Positions 43,998-51,216 of a stretch of 51,846 bases of DNA are shown here, piece after piece. Positions within the stretch are counted from its first letter, which is position 1; each line of letters starts with the position of its first letter. Made by a program: the position numbers and the translations under genes. Location: assembly GCA_026706075.1 (NCBI GenBank), contig JAPOZM010000070.1:1-51846 (forward strand). Reading direction: 5' to 3'. This stretch comes from Gemmatimonadaceae bacterium (GTDB taxonomy: Bacteria; Latescibacterota; UBA2968; UBA8231). The notes under the pieces were generated by a model. That model ran no database searches. It saw nothing but the letters and a program-made list of their open reading frames with translations, and had not been told where the DNA came from.

Positions 43998-44986
43998 TCG
44001 ACGACCATGGCAGCAGCCAGACGATCCAGGAGCCCCTCATCGGCCGGCATCAGCCCGGAGGCCGGCAGACGCCGGAGCAGGTCGACCCAGCGGGGGTTCT
44101 GGGCCTGCGCCCGTTGCAGGTAAGGCACGGCCTCCTCCTCGCGTCCCTCGCCGGCCAGAGTCACACCCACCCAGAACGGGGCCTCGCCGCCGGTTGCCTC
44201 GTCGGACACCAGTCCGGTGGCGGCGCGGTAGGCATCCATGGCGGCCTCCAGGTCCCCCGCGGCCACCAGCTCGTCACCCTCGTTGAGCTTGTGGTAGGCG
44301 CGCGCCAGACGGACCAGGCGCCGCAGCTCTGCAACCGGCTCGGGGTGATCGTCCACGCGCAGGTCGAAGACGCGGTCGACCCACGGCCGGCCGGTATCCT
44401 CGGCGGAGACCACGAGGATCGCCGCCGACTGGCGGCCTCGCAGGTCGCCCCCCTCGGCCTCGGCGGCTTCCAGGGCCGCGAGCAGCCGCTCGGCCAGATC
44501 GCCCTCGGCGCTCTCGTAGGCGCGCGCCATGGCCGGCCAGACGCTGCCCCGGTCCATCAGGTTCGCCTGTACGCTGTACTGGGCACCGGCGTGGTGGCCG
44601 GCGGCGGCAATGGCGCGCTCGCCCGTGTGCACGGCGACGTTCCCTTCGGCATCGACCATGGCCACTTGCCGCACCGCGGCGCCGGCATCCCCGGCGAGCA
44701 GGGCGGTGAGCGCCTCCCGAGCCGTCTTGTCCATGGCCATCAGTTCGAGGCCGAGGGGACCGTAGGCCGGGTCGACGAGGGACTGGGTGGCCACGGCTCC
44801 GACGCCGGGACGGGCCCACGGAACGATGGGACCCACGGAGAACCAGTGGGACTGCACCGCCACGCCGAGTTGGCCGCTGACGGAGTCGCGGGCGACGATG
44901 GAATAGGTAGCCACGGGCCGCCGCCAGTCCGGTGGGGCCGCCGCCGCCAGTTGTGCCGTGGCGAGAATCAGGATGATCGCGCCCAT
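43994..44986 (-). CDS. DUF1028 family protein, exported
   Basis: 330 residues with a signal peptide (about 1-18). The DUF1028 domain (about 24-220) shows ATYSIVARDSVSGQLGVAVQSHWFSVG, RPGVGAVATQSLVDPAYG, VDAEGNVAVHTG and RQSAAILVVSAE. This domain resembles Ntn-hydrolase folds, but its reaction is unknown. A C-terminal extension of about 100 residues looks like a short TPR or peptidoglycan-binding-type helical region. ATG 44986 follows GAGGAGGAA closely. The gene lies 26 bases after the phosphatase gene and overlaps the deacetylase-like gene. Confidence 0.88.
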   Translation of the reverse strand: MGAIILILATAQLAAAAPPDWRRPVATYSIVARDSVSGQLGVAVQSHWFSVGPIVPWARPGVGAVATQSLVDPAYGPLGLELMAMDKTAREALTALLAGDAGAAVRQVAMVDAEGNVAVHTGERAIAAAGHHAGAQYSVQANLMDRGSVWPAMARAYESAEGDLAERLLAALEAAEAEGGDLRGRQSAAILVVSAEDTGRPWVDRVFDLRVDDHPEPVAELRRLVRLARAYHKLNEGDELVAAGDLEAAMDAYRAATGLVSDEATGGEAPFWVGVTLAGEGREEEAVPYLQRAQAQNPRWVDLLRRLPASGLMPADEGLLDRLAAAMVVE

Positions 44987-45012
44987 GGTTCCTCCTCGGG
45001 GGGCTGCCATTT

Positions 45013-45822
45013 TCAGAAGATCTCCAGAACCGGCCGGCCTTCCCAGTCTTCGGACAATGGCAGGTCCAGGACGTGGGCGAGTGTCGGCGCGGTATCGATG
45101 ATGCGCACCGGCTGCTCGATCTGGCCGGTCTTCCGGATCTTCGCTCCCGCCGCGATCCACGGGATCGTCAGGTCCTCGGGCATGTCCGTTCCGTGGCTCT
45201 GCCCGTGCCCGCCGTGGTCGCTCTGGAGGAGGATGAAGTAGCGGTCCAGGAGACCCGCTCTCTCCAGTTCCTCCAACAGGATCCCGATCGCCCGGTCCGC
45301 GGCGCCGATCTGCTCGATGTACTCGGCGGACATCCACCCATGCCGGTGCCCCACGATGTCCACGATGCCCAGGTAGACGAAGCAGAAGTCCGGCTCCTCC
45401 TCCGCCAGGTGCTCCGCGGCCACGCGCCCCATCGTCAGGTCGCCCTCCGGCTCGTCGAGGTTGGCCCGGTAGTAGGAGAAGTCCAGGGAGCCAGGGCCCG
45501 CCAGGTCCCGGAGCTGCTCCCAGTTGTAGACGAAGGCCGTCTTGCGGTTCGCGGCGTGGGCGGCCTCCGCGATGCTCGGAACGGGGCGCACCATGGGCAC
45601 CCACGTGTTGGTCGTGATGCCGTGCCGCGACGGTGTCACGCCGCGGAACATCGAGGTGTGACACGGCAGGGTGGAGGAGGGGACGACGCTCTGTGCGTTG
45701 AGGGTGTAGGCCCCTCGGGCCATCAGGCTGTCGATGGCCGGCGTCTCCGCCTGCTGGATGCCGTCGGGGCGGCAGCCGTCGATGACGATGAGGATGGTGC
45801 CGCAACCACTGGGACTCTGCAT
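45013..45822 (-). CDS. alkaline-phosphatase superfamily phosphodiesterase
   Basis: A 269-residue type I phosphodiesterase/nucleotide pyrophosphatase-like enzyme. The first metal Asp is in ILIVIDGCRPDG, the nucleophile Thr/Ser in SSTLPCHTSMFRG, and further metal ligands are in YLGIVDIVGHRHG and LLQSDHGGHGQSHG, with IIDTAPTLAHVLDL near the end. No signal peptide is evident. The frame is open upstream into a decayed gene, but ATG 45822 with AGGAG ahead marks the true start. It heads a three-gene unit with DUF1028 and the deacetylase-like gene. Confidence 0.88.
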   Translation of the reverse strand: MQSPSGCGTILIVIDGCRPDGIQQAETPAIDSLMARGAYTLNAQSVVPSSTLPCHTSMFRGVTPSRHGITTNTWVPMVRPVPSIAEAAHAANRKTAFVYNWEQLRDLAGPGSLDFSYYRANLDEPEGDLTMGRVAAEHLAEEEPDFCFVYLGIVDIVGHRHGWMSAEYIEQIGAADRAIGILLEELERAGLLDRYFILLQSDHGGHGQSHGTDMPEDLTIPWIAAGAKIRKTGQIEQPVRIIDTAPTLAHVLDLPLSEDWEGRPVLEIF

Positions 45823-45837
45823 GGGATATCTCCTCCG

Positions 45838-46250
45838 CGGGTGATCCTGCAAGTAGAGCCTGGTCTCGAGGTAATGGAAGTCGGGCCAGGTCCCGAACTC
45901 GCTGAGAAACATAAGCTCTTCCGAGGTGCTTCCCGTGGGCCGCCGGCCGCGCGCCAGGACCGCCCCGGCCACCACCTCCACCTCGTCCGCGACCGACCAG
46001 ACGAGGCCGGCTGCGCCAGCGGGAGCCGTCCCCCGGTGCCCACAGCAGGGCGAGGGATCCGCTGACCAGGGGTGGATCCGGCCGCTGGCGAGCCCTCCGA
46101 GCAGATGGCGCGAGGTGTGCCTGAGTTGGCCCCCGGCCACCAGGGCAAGGCGTTCCTTCAGGTTCCCGCGGGCGCCGCCGTTGTAGAAGTACTCCGCCCG
46201 CAGCTGGAGGTCGCGGAAGGGGAGGACCAGCGCTGTGGGGAGGGCTCTCA
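45838..46250 (-). pseudogene. remnant of an outer-membrane beta-barrel protein gene
   Basis: The frame upstream of the phosphatase encodes blocks that look like the C-terminal strands of an outer-membrane barrel: LPFRDLQLRAEYFYNGG, QLRHTSRHLLGGLASGRIHP, LVWSVADEVEVVAGAVLARG and FHYLETRLYL. Between them the sense shifts frame. A segment in another frame, VSGSLALLWAPGDGS, fits between RIHP and LVWSVADEV, which suggests two compensating indels. The start of the original gene is missing. Alternatively it is one intact small protein with an atypical middle. Confidence 0.4.
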
Positions 46251-46405
46251 CGCCGGGAATATACGGGACGCCCGGACCGGGCCGCCGGCTTCCCGGGGAG
46301 CGGGGGCCACTGGTATCTTTCCGTCAGAGGCCCGGCGTGCTACAGGCGGGCACGATGCTCTCTGACCGGGGCCGTCACGATTCTCACGGGCGGAGGATGC
46401 AGGGC

Positions 46406-47248
46406 GTGGAAAGTGAAACCCGGCCGCCGCGCCGGCCGATCTGGGAAGCCGAGGTCCTCCTGTACCGCCGGACCTTCGTGTCAGCAGCCCTGGGCGGAGA
46501 CGGCGCCGTCCGGACCCACGCGCGCAACGAGCGGGGCCGGGACTTCGTCGTCGGCGACATCCACGGGATGTACTCCGCCCTCGAACGCTTCCTCGAGGAG
46601 CTGTCCTTCGAGCCCGACAGGGACCGCCTGTTCTCGGTGGGCGACCTGATCGACCGCGGTCCGGAGTCGAAGGCAGCGCTCCAATGGCTGACCGGGCGCC
46701 GCTGGTTCCACGCCATCCGCGGCAACCACGATCAGTTCCTGCTCGACGCGGCGGCCGATCCGGCGGGGGAACGGGGGGAGGAGTACAGTGTGTGGGACTA
46801 CAACGGCGGAGGGTGGTGGGATTCGGTTCCGGCGCCGGCTCGCGACGCCTGGGTGCGTGCCTTCTCCAGGCTGCCCTTCGCCGCCGAGGTGGACTGCGAG
46901 ATGGGGACCGTCGGCATCGTCCACGCCGACGTTCCGGAGGACCGCACCTGGGAGGAGTTCCTGTCCGCCCTGCGGGACGGCAGCCGCGAGGACAGCTACC
47001 ACGCCATCTGGTCCCGCCGCCGCATGGAGCGCCACCTGCACGCCGGGTCCGCTGAGACGGCGCCCGCCGTCGAAGGACGGGTGGCGTGCGTCATCTGCGG
47101 CCACGCGCGGGGGCAGCGGGCCGAGAAGCTTGCCAACCTGTGGATGATCGACACCGGAGCGGCCTACACCCGGGCGATGCCCGGCTCCCGCTTCACCATC
47201 GCCCGGATCCACCCGGGGCCGGTACGGCTTTTCGAGCATCCCACGTAG
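46406..47248 (+). CDS. PPP-family Ser/Thr protein phosphatase
   Basis: About 280 residues with all PPP metal motifs: GDIHGMYSAL, GDLIDRGPES and GNHDQFLLD, then HADVPEDRTW and the C-terminal GHAR. These are the hallmarks of PrpA/PrpB-like bacterial phosphatases or diadenosine tetraphosphatases. The start is uncertain. GTG 46406 has GGAGG nine bases upstream and is preferred; ATG 46397 and ATG 46355 are in frame. The first 45 residues or so are not conserved. It is monocistronic, with no kinase gene nearby. Confidence 0.85.
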   Translation: MESETRPPRRPIWEAEVLLYRRTFVSAALGGDGAVRTHARNERGRDFVVGDIHGMYSALERFLEELSFEPDRDRLFSVGDLIDRGPESKAALQWLTGRRWFHAIRGNHDQFLLDAAADPAGERGEEYSVWDYNGGGWWDSVPAPARDAWVRAFSRLPFAAEVDCEMGTVGIVHADVPEDRTWEEFLSALRDGSREDSYHAIWSRRRMERHLHAGSAETAPAVEGRVACVICGHARGQRAEKLANLWMIDTGAAYTRAMPGSRFTIARIHPGPVRLFEHPT

Positions 47249-47295
47249 CCGGATCCAGACGGCGGAGGGCGTCGTTCCGCTGGACGGTTTCCCGG

Positions 47296-47322
47296 TTGAC
47301 GGGGGAGCCGTTGATATATATC
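47296..47322 (+). promoter_or_regulatory. vapBC promoter and palindromic operator
   Basis: TTGACG (47296-47301), then an AT-rich run in which TATATC (47317-47322, 15-base spacer) or TATCGT (47319, 17-base spacer) can be the -10 box. GATATATATC (47313-47322) is a perfect 10-base palindrome over that box, a natural autorepression site for the VapBC complex. Confidence 0.5.
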
Positions 47323-47355
47323 GTGAGATGTACCCAATCCTGCGAGGGAGAGAGC

Positions 47356-47595
47356 ATGAGCACACCGGACTTTCAAGGCATCGCCAAGGTCTTCTGGAGC
47401 GGCCGCAGTCAGGCCGTCCGACTGCCGGCCCAATGCCGGTTCGAGACCTCCGAAGTGGAGATCGTCAAGGTGGGCGACGAGGTGACCCTGCGTCCGCGCG
47501 GCAAGAACTGGCGCGCCTGGTTCGATTGCGGCTCTCGCGGCTCCCTGCCCCCACGGGATCAGCCCGCCATCGAGGAGCGGGATGAGATTCGCTGA
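47356..47595 (+). CDS. vapB: VapB-type antitoxin (AbrB/MazE-like)
   Basis: 79 residues. Residues 8-48 form a SpoVT-AbrB swapped-hairpin DNA-binding domain: AKVFWSGRSQAVRLPAQCRF is the VapB signature, followed by VEIVKVGDEVTLRPRG. The last 30 residues should wrap and inhibit the toxin. ATG 47356 has GAGGGAGAGAG upstream; the frame is open earlier but without homology. Its TGA overlaps the toxin ATG (TGATG). Confidence 0.9.
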   Translation: MSTPDFQGIAKVFWSGRSQAVRLPAQCRFETSEVEIVKVGDEVTLRPRGKNWRAWFDCGSRGSLPPRDQPAIEERDEIR

Positions 47596-47993
47596 TGTAC
47601 ATGCTGGATACCAACATCTGCATCTACGTGATCAACCAGCGCGACGAGGCGCTGCGCGAGAGATTCGAAGAGCACGCGGCCGAGATCTGCATCTCCTCGA
47701 TCACCTGCGCGGAGCTATGGTACGGAGTCGCCAACTCGGAGCGTGTCGAGGAGAACAGGAGGGTGCTGGACGGTTTCCTTCACGACTTGGCGGTCTTGCC
47801 GTTCGGCGTCGAAGCGGCGGGGCACTACGGTGAGATTCGGCATGCCCTCAGGAAGCGAGGCCGACCGATCGGCGCGAACGATCTCTTCATCGCCGCCCAT
47901 GCCCGCAGTCTGGAGGCGATCCTGGTCACCAACGACCAGGGTGAGTTCGGGCGCGTGCCGAACCTGCGGGTGGAGAGCTGGTCCCGGTCTTGA
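47595..47993 (+). CDS. vapC: VapC-type PIN-domain toxin ribonuclease
   Basis: 132 residues of a complete PIN domain that should cleave tRNA or rRNA. The acidic active site is Asp5 (MLDTNICIYV), Glu40 (SSITCAELWYG), Asp96 (GANDLFIAAHA) and Asp114 (LVTNDQGEF). No key residue is lost, so the toxin looks active. One base of overlap with vapB couples the two. LDTNICIYVINQ makes it the plasmid-like VapC subgroup. Confidence 0.94.
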   Translation: MYMLDTNICIYVINQRDEALRERFEEHAAEICISSITCAELWYGVANSERVEENRRVLDGFLHDLAVLPFGVEAAGHYGEIRHALRKRGRPIGANDLFIAAHARSLEAILVTNDQGEFGRVPNLRVESWSRS

Positions 47994-48036
47994 CCGAACG
48001 GCCTCTGGAGTCGAGGTGCGCGGCCCCCCTTGACGG

Positions 48037-49227
48037 TCAGCGGCGCCAGTCCTCGCCGGGCATGATGCGGAGCATGAACTGGTCGAAGAGGGGCACGGTG
48101 AAGGCGGTGTCACCGTGGCCGGGGCTCCAGATCATGCCCTTCGAGATCAGCTGAGCTCTCGCCGGCCCGAGGGAGGTGACCTTGAGGCCCAGGGCTTGCG
48201 CGATGTCCCCCGAGCGATGGGGCCCCGCCCCCAGTTCGGACATGGCCCGCAGGTACCTCTTCTCCGACGTGGTCAGACGGTCGAACCGCACCCGGAAGAA
48301 GCCTTCGTCCAGGGCCCCTACGGCAACGACCGAGGCGCGCTCGACGTCGGCGGTCCCGATCGACGGCCCCGCCGCCACGTCCCAGGAGTGCTTCCCCCAC
48401 TCCTGAAGGAAGTACGGGTAACCGTGAGTCTCCTCGACGATGCGCTCCAGGGCGTCATCGTCGATGGCCACGCCTTCTTCCTCGGCCGGCTTGGCGATGG
48501 CTGTTCGCGCCGCCTCGGCTGTGAGGGGTCCGACCTCTGGAAAGTCGAACAACCTCTCGGCGTATGACTTCGCCCTTCCGGTTCGGGCCCGGAGCTGGGG
48601 CAGGCCGGCTCCGACCATGACGACGGGCAACCGCCGCTGGGCGGTCAGGTGCAGGGAGATGATCAGCGCCGCCAGCTCCTCCTCCTCGACGTACTGGAGC
48701 TCGTCGACGAACAGGGCCAGCGCCGTCTCCGCCTCCTTCGCCGCCAGACCGGCGGCTTCCAGCAACGCCTGCAGATCCATCTCGAGGTCGCCATTGTCGG
48801 CCAGGCCCGGCTCCGGCTCGAGATCGAGCCCCACCTCGATGTCCTGGTACTTCACCTTGAGAGCGGCGGCGAAACCCGCCAGGCCCCTGAGTGCCCTGTG
48901 AGCGAGATCCTTCGCTTTCTCGTTGTTCGACAACTGCAGCAGCGACTGCCTCAACTGGGGGGCCAGCAGGGCGGGGAGGGAGCGACTCTCCGGCGCCTCG
49001 ACGGACAAGGTGCGGATACCGGCTGCCTGTGCTTCGACGCGCATGCTCTCGAGGAGCACGGTCTTGCCGACCCCCCTCAGGCCGACCATGAGCAGGCTCT
49101 TGGACGGACGGCCGAGCTTGATTCTGGCCAGCGCCACACGGACGCTCTCGCGCAGATCGTCCCGGCCTGTCAGCTGGGGGGGAGGCGTGCCGGCCCCGGG
49201 AGCGTACGGGTTCCTGATCGGATCCAT
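48037..49227 (-). CDS. AAA ATPase, ORC1-like/AAA_16 type
   Basis: 396 residues. The N-terminal segment LTGRDDLRESVRVAL precedes Walker A GLRGVGKT (49-56) and Walker B ALFVDELQYV (171-180). Arginine-sensor-like VVMVGAGLPQLRA follows, and a C-terminal winged helix begins near RLTTSEKRYLRAMSEL. This layout matches small archaeal-type ORC/Cdc6-like ATPases widespread as single genes in bacteria, often with mobile or defence DNA. It stands alone and antisense to its neighbours. Its ATG at 49227 lies eight bases from a near-consensus promoter, so the message is likely leaderless. Target unknown. Confidence 0.85.
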   Translation of the reverse strand: MDPIRNPYAPGAGTPPPQLTGRDDLRESVRVALARIKLGRPSKSLLMVGLRGVGKTVLLESMRVEAQAAGIRTLSVEAPESRSLPALLAPQLRQSLLQLSNNEKAKDLAHRALRGLAGFAAALKVKYQDIEVGLDLEPEPGLADNGDLEMDLQALLEAAGLAAKEAETALALFVDELQYVEEEELAALIISLHLTAQRRLPVVMVGAGLPQLRARTGRAKSYAERLFDFPEVGPLTAEAARTAIAKPAEEEGVAIDDDALERIVEETHGYPYFLQEWGKHSWDVAAGPSIGTADVERASVVAVGALDEGFFRVRFDRLTTSEKRYLRAMSELGAGPHRSGDIAQALGLKVTSLGPARAQLISKGMIWSPGHGDTAFTVPLFDQFMLRIMPGEDWRR

Positions 49228-49235
49228 GGCCGCCG

Positions 49236-49264
49236 ATTATGGGGAGTTTAGTCGATTATGTCAA
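49236..49264 (-). promoter_or_regulatory. near-consensus promoter of the ATPase gene
   Basis: On the minus strand TTGACA (49264-49259), exactly 17 bases, then CATAAT (49241-49236). Only eight bases separate the -10 box from the ATG at 49227. Two TTATGTCA copies (49256-49263 and 49267-49274) overlap and flank the -35 box and could be a regulator site. Confidence 0.8.
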
Positions 49265-49374
49265 TGTTATGTCATATGCATAATTTTCCTAACTTCACCC
49301 AAACTACCAGCCACAGGGAGGTGCGTGGCGTCCCCGGAGTCCCCGGAGATCGGCCCCCACCGGAACCACCCTGG

Positions 49375-49403
49375 TTGCGGAACGTCGGCTGGCCGGGCAT
49401 ATT
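49375..49403 (+). promoter_or_regulatory. promoter of the small Cys-rich protein and efflux genes
   Basis: TTGCGG (49375-49380), 17 bases, CATATT (49398-49403), with a start near 49410 and about 12 bases of leader. A tandem TCCCCGGAG repeat (49331-49339, 49340-49348) sits upstream and could bind a metal regulator, but no regulator gene is in view. Confidence 0.55.
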
Positions 49404-49421
49404 GGCGATAACGGAACCAAG

Positions 49422-49799
49422 ATGAGAATCCCCCGGGCCATCGCGCTGGCAGCGCTCGTCGCGGCGCTGCCGGCCAGCAGCGTCGCCGCCGCGGCGGACT
49501 GCTCGCCGTGCTCGCTGGCGGCCGCCGCCCCCGGGTGCCACGCTCCCGCGGCGGCTGACTCCGAGCAGCTCCGAGCCGCCTGCTGCTGCGCCGCCCTGGC
49601 CTGCGCCGAGGATCCCCGGCCGGCCGCCGATCCCGCCCCTTCCTGGCTGCCCTCCGGCCCCGGGGCTTCAGCCATTGCCCCCGCGGGCACCCCCGTCCTG
49701 GCCCCAGGCGCCACGGACCGCCCGTCTGCTGAACTGCAGCCTCCGCCCCGGGCCGCCAAGGTCCCCCTCTACGCGCTCCACGGCATCTACCTGATCTGA
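49422..49799 (+). CDS. small Cys-rich exported protein at the head of the efflux locus
   Basis: 125 residues with a signal peptide (1-25, ending SVAAAA). Seven cysteines (27, 30, 39, 54, 55, 56 and 61) include CxxC and CCC clusters, followed by a Pro/Ala-rich tail. The promoter, signal and placement before TolC/CusB genes support a real gene. Small exported Cys-rich proteins often accompany metal efflux systems and may bind copper or silver. I do not recognise a family. The reverse strand also has an open frame here, but it lacks a signal or family. Confidence 0.6.
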   Translation: MRIPRAIALAALVAALPASSVAAAADCSPCSLAAAAPGCHAPAAADSEQLRAACCCAALACAEDPRPAADPAPSWLPSGPGASAIAPAGTPVLAPGATDRPSAELQPPPRAAKVPLYALHGIYLI

Positions 49800-49940
49800 T
49801 CCTTCTCCGCTCTCGTCGCGCCATCCCGCCGACGCAGAGCCGCATCGAGCGATGCGCAGGCCGGTCCGGGCTCTGAGGGCCGGGCCGTGCGCCCGCGCGT
49901 GTTGCGTACCGGCCGCAGGCCGGAAACAGGAGAAGGAAGC

Positions 49941-51200
49941 ATGCACCGGAGAACCATCGGCGCCGCGGTCGTGTCCCTGGCCGCCGCCGTGTCCGCGGAA
50001 CCACCCGACCTCGACCTCGATCTCCTGATCGAGGAGGCCCTCACCTCGAACCTGTCGCTGCAGGTGCTGACGCACGGCGCCGCCGCGGCCCGGGCCGGGG
50101 TCGCGGCGGCGGGGGCCCTGCCCGACCCGGGGCTCAAGGTGGAGCTGAGCAACGTCCCCTTCCGCCCCCTCGACATCGACGGCTCGCCCATGAGCGGCCG
50201 CCAGGTCACGCTGTCGCAGAAGCTGCCCTGGGCGGGGAAGCGGGCGGCCCGGGAGCGCGTCGCCTCCCACGCCGCCGCCGCCGCCGAGGCCACGCGCCAG
50301 GAGCGTGAGGGGACCATCGTCAACCTGGTGAAGCAGGCATGGTTCGACCTGGGCTTCCTCGACCGCTCGATCGCCATCACCGAGAAGAACCGGGCCCTGC
50401 TGCGGGACTTCGTGCGCATCGCCCGGACGAAGTACTCCGTGGGGCGGGTGCCGCAGCAGGACGTGCTCAAGGCCCAGGTGTCGCTGTCGAACCTGCGCCG
50501 GCACCTGCTGCACATGGAGGGGGAGCGCCGGCGGACGGGGGCGCGGCTCAACACCCTCCTGGACCGGGACCCCCGCGAGCCGGTCGGCCGCATCCCGGCC
50601 CGGGAGCGGACGCCCCTGGAGTTGGAGGCGGTCCGGCTGCTGGAACTGGCCCTGGACGAGCGGCCCCTGCTGCGGGGACTGAACGAAGGGCGGGAGCGCT
50701 GGCGCGCCGCCGAGGAGCTGGCCGTCCTCGACCGGCGGCCTGACTTCGAGGTGACCGCCGGCTGGCGCCAGCGCGGCTTCGAGGACGATCCCGTCTCGGG
50801 CAGCGACTTCTTTTCCGTCGGGGTGATGATGACCCTGCCCGTCTACAAGGGGCGCAAGCAGGACTCCCGGATCGCCGAGGCGAGGGCGCGAGTCCGCGAG
50901 GCCGAGGCCCGCATCGAGGCGCAGGTCCGCGAGCTGGCGCTGCGGATCGAGGAGCTCCACGTCGACGCCGAGACCCACCTGCAGGAGATGTCCCTCTTCC
51001 GCGATGTCATCATCCCCCAGGCCGACCAGTCCCTGGCCGCGGCGATCGCCGGCTACCAGGTGGACGAGGTCGACTTCCTCACCCTCCTCGACAACCAGAT
51101 GACCCTGCTGGAGTTCGAGATCGACTACCACCGCCACCTGTCACAGTACGAGAAGAGCCTGGCCCACCTCGAGTCCGTCGTCGGCCGGCGGCTCTTCTGA
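49941..51200 (+). CDS. TolC-family outer-membrane efflux protein (CusC-like)
   Basis: The outer-membrane channel of a tripartite efflux pump. 419 residues with a signal peptide (about 1-19) and two OEP repeats. LPDPGLKVELSNVP, QVTLSQKLPWAGKRAARERV and VGVMMTLPVYKGRKQDSRIAEA are the family landmarks, and the final helices include DEVDFLTLLDNQMTLLEFEIDYH. ATG 49941 follows AGGAGAAGGAAG. No lipobox Cys is present, so it is not lipid-anchored like E. coli CusC. The 141-base gap before it contains a GGCCG-rich hairpin. The adaptor gene follows after 16 bases. Confidence 0.93.
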   Translation: MHRRTIGAAVVSLAAAVSAEPPDLDLDLLIEEALTSNLSLQVLTHGAAAARAGVAAAGALPDPGLKVELSNVPFRPLDIDGSPMSGRQVTLSQKLPWAGKRAARERVASHAAAAAEATRQEREGTIVNLVKQAWFDLGFLDRSIAITEKNRALLRDFVRIARTKYSVGRVPQQDVLKAQVSLSNLRRHLLHMEGERRRTGARLNTLLDRDPREPVGRIPARERTPLELEAVRLLELALDERPLLRGLNEGRERWRAAEELAVLDRRPDFEVTAGWRQRGFEDDPVSGSDFFSVGVMMTLPVYKGRKQDSRIAEARARVREAEARIEAQVRELALRIEELHVDAETHLQEMSLFRDVIIPQADQSLAAAIAGYQVDEVDFLTLLDNQMTLLEFEIDYHRHLSQYEKSLAHLESVVGRRLF

Positions 51201-51216
51201 GCGCGGAGGAGAGACC

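Noticed and set aside
43994..45805. A single 603-codon protein joining the DUF1028 gene to upstream sequence antisense to the phosphatase frame
   Set aside because: DUF1028 starts with a signal peptide at 44986 after a strong ribosome-binding site; the upstream part is an out-of-frame reading of the phosphatase gene.
49267..50004. 245-codon minus-strand frame opposite the small Cys-rich gene
   Set aside because: Arg/Pro-rich with no domain or signal. The plus strand has a promoter, a signal peptide and a fitting context.
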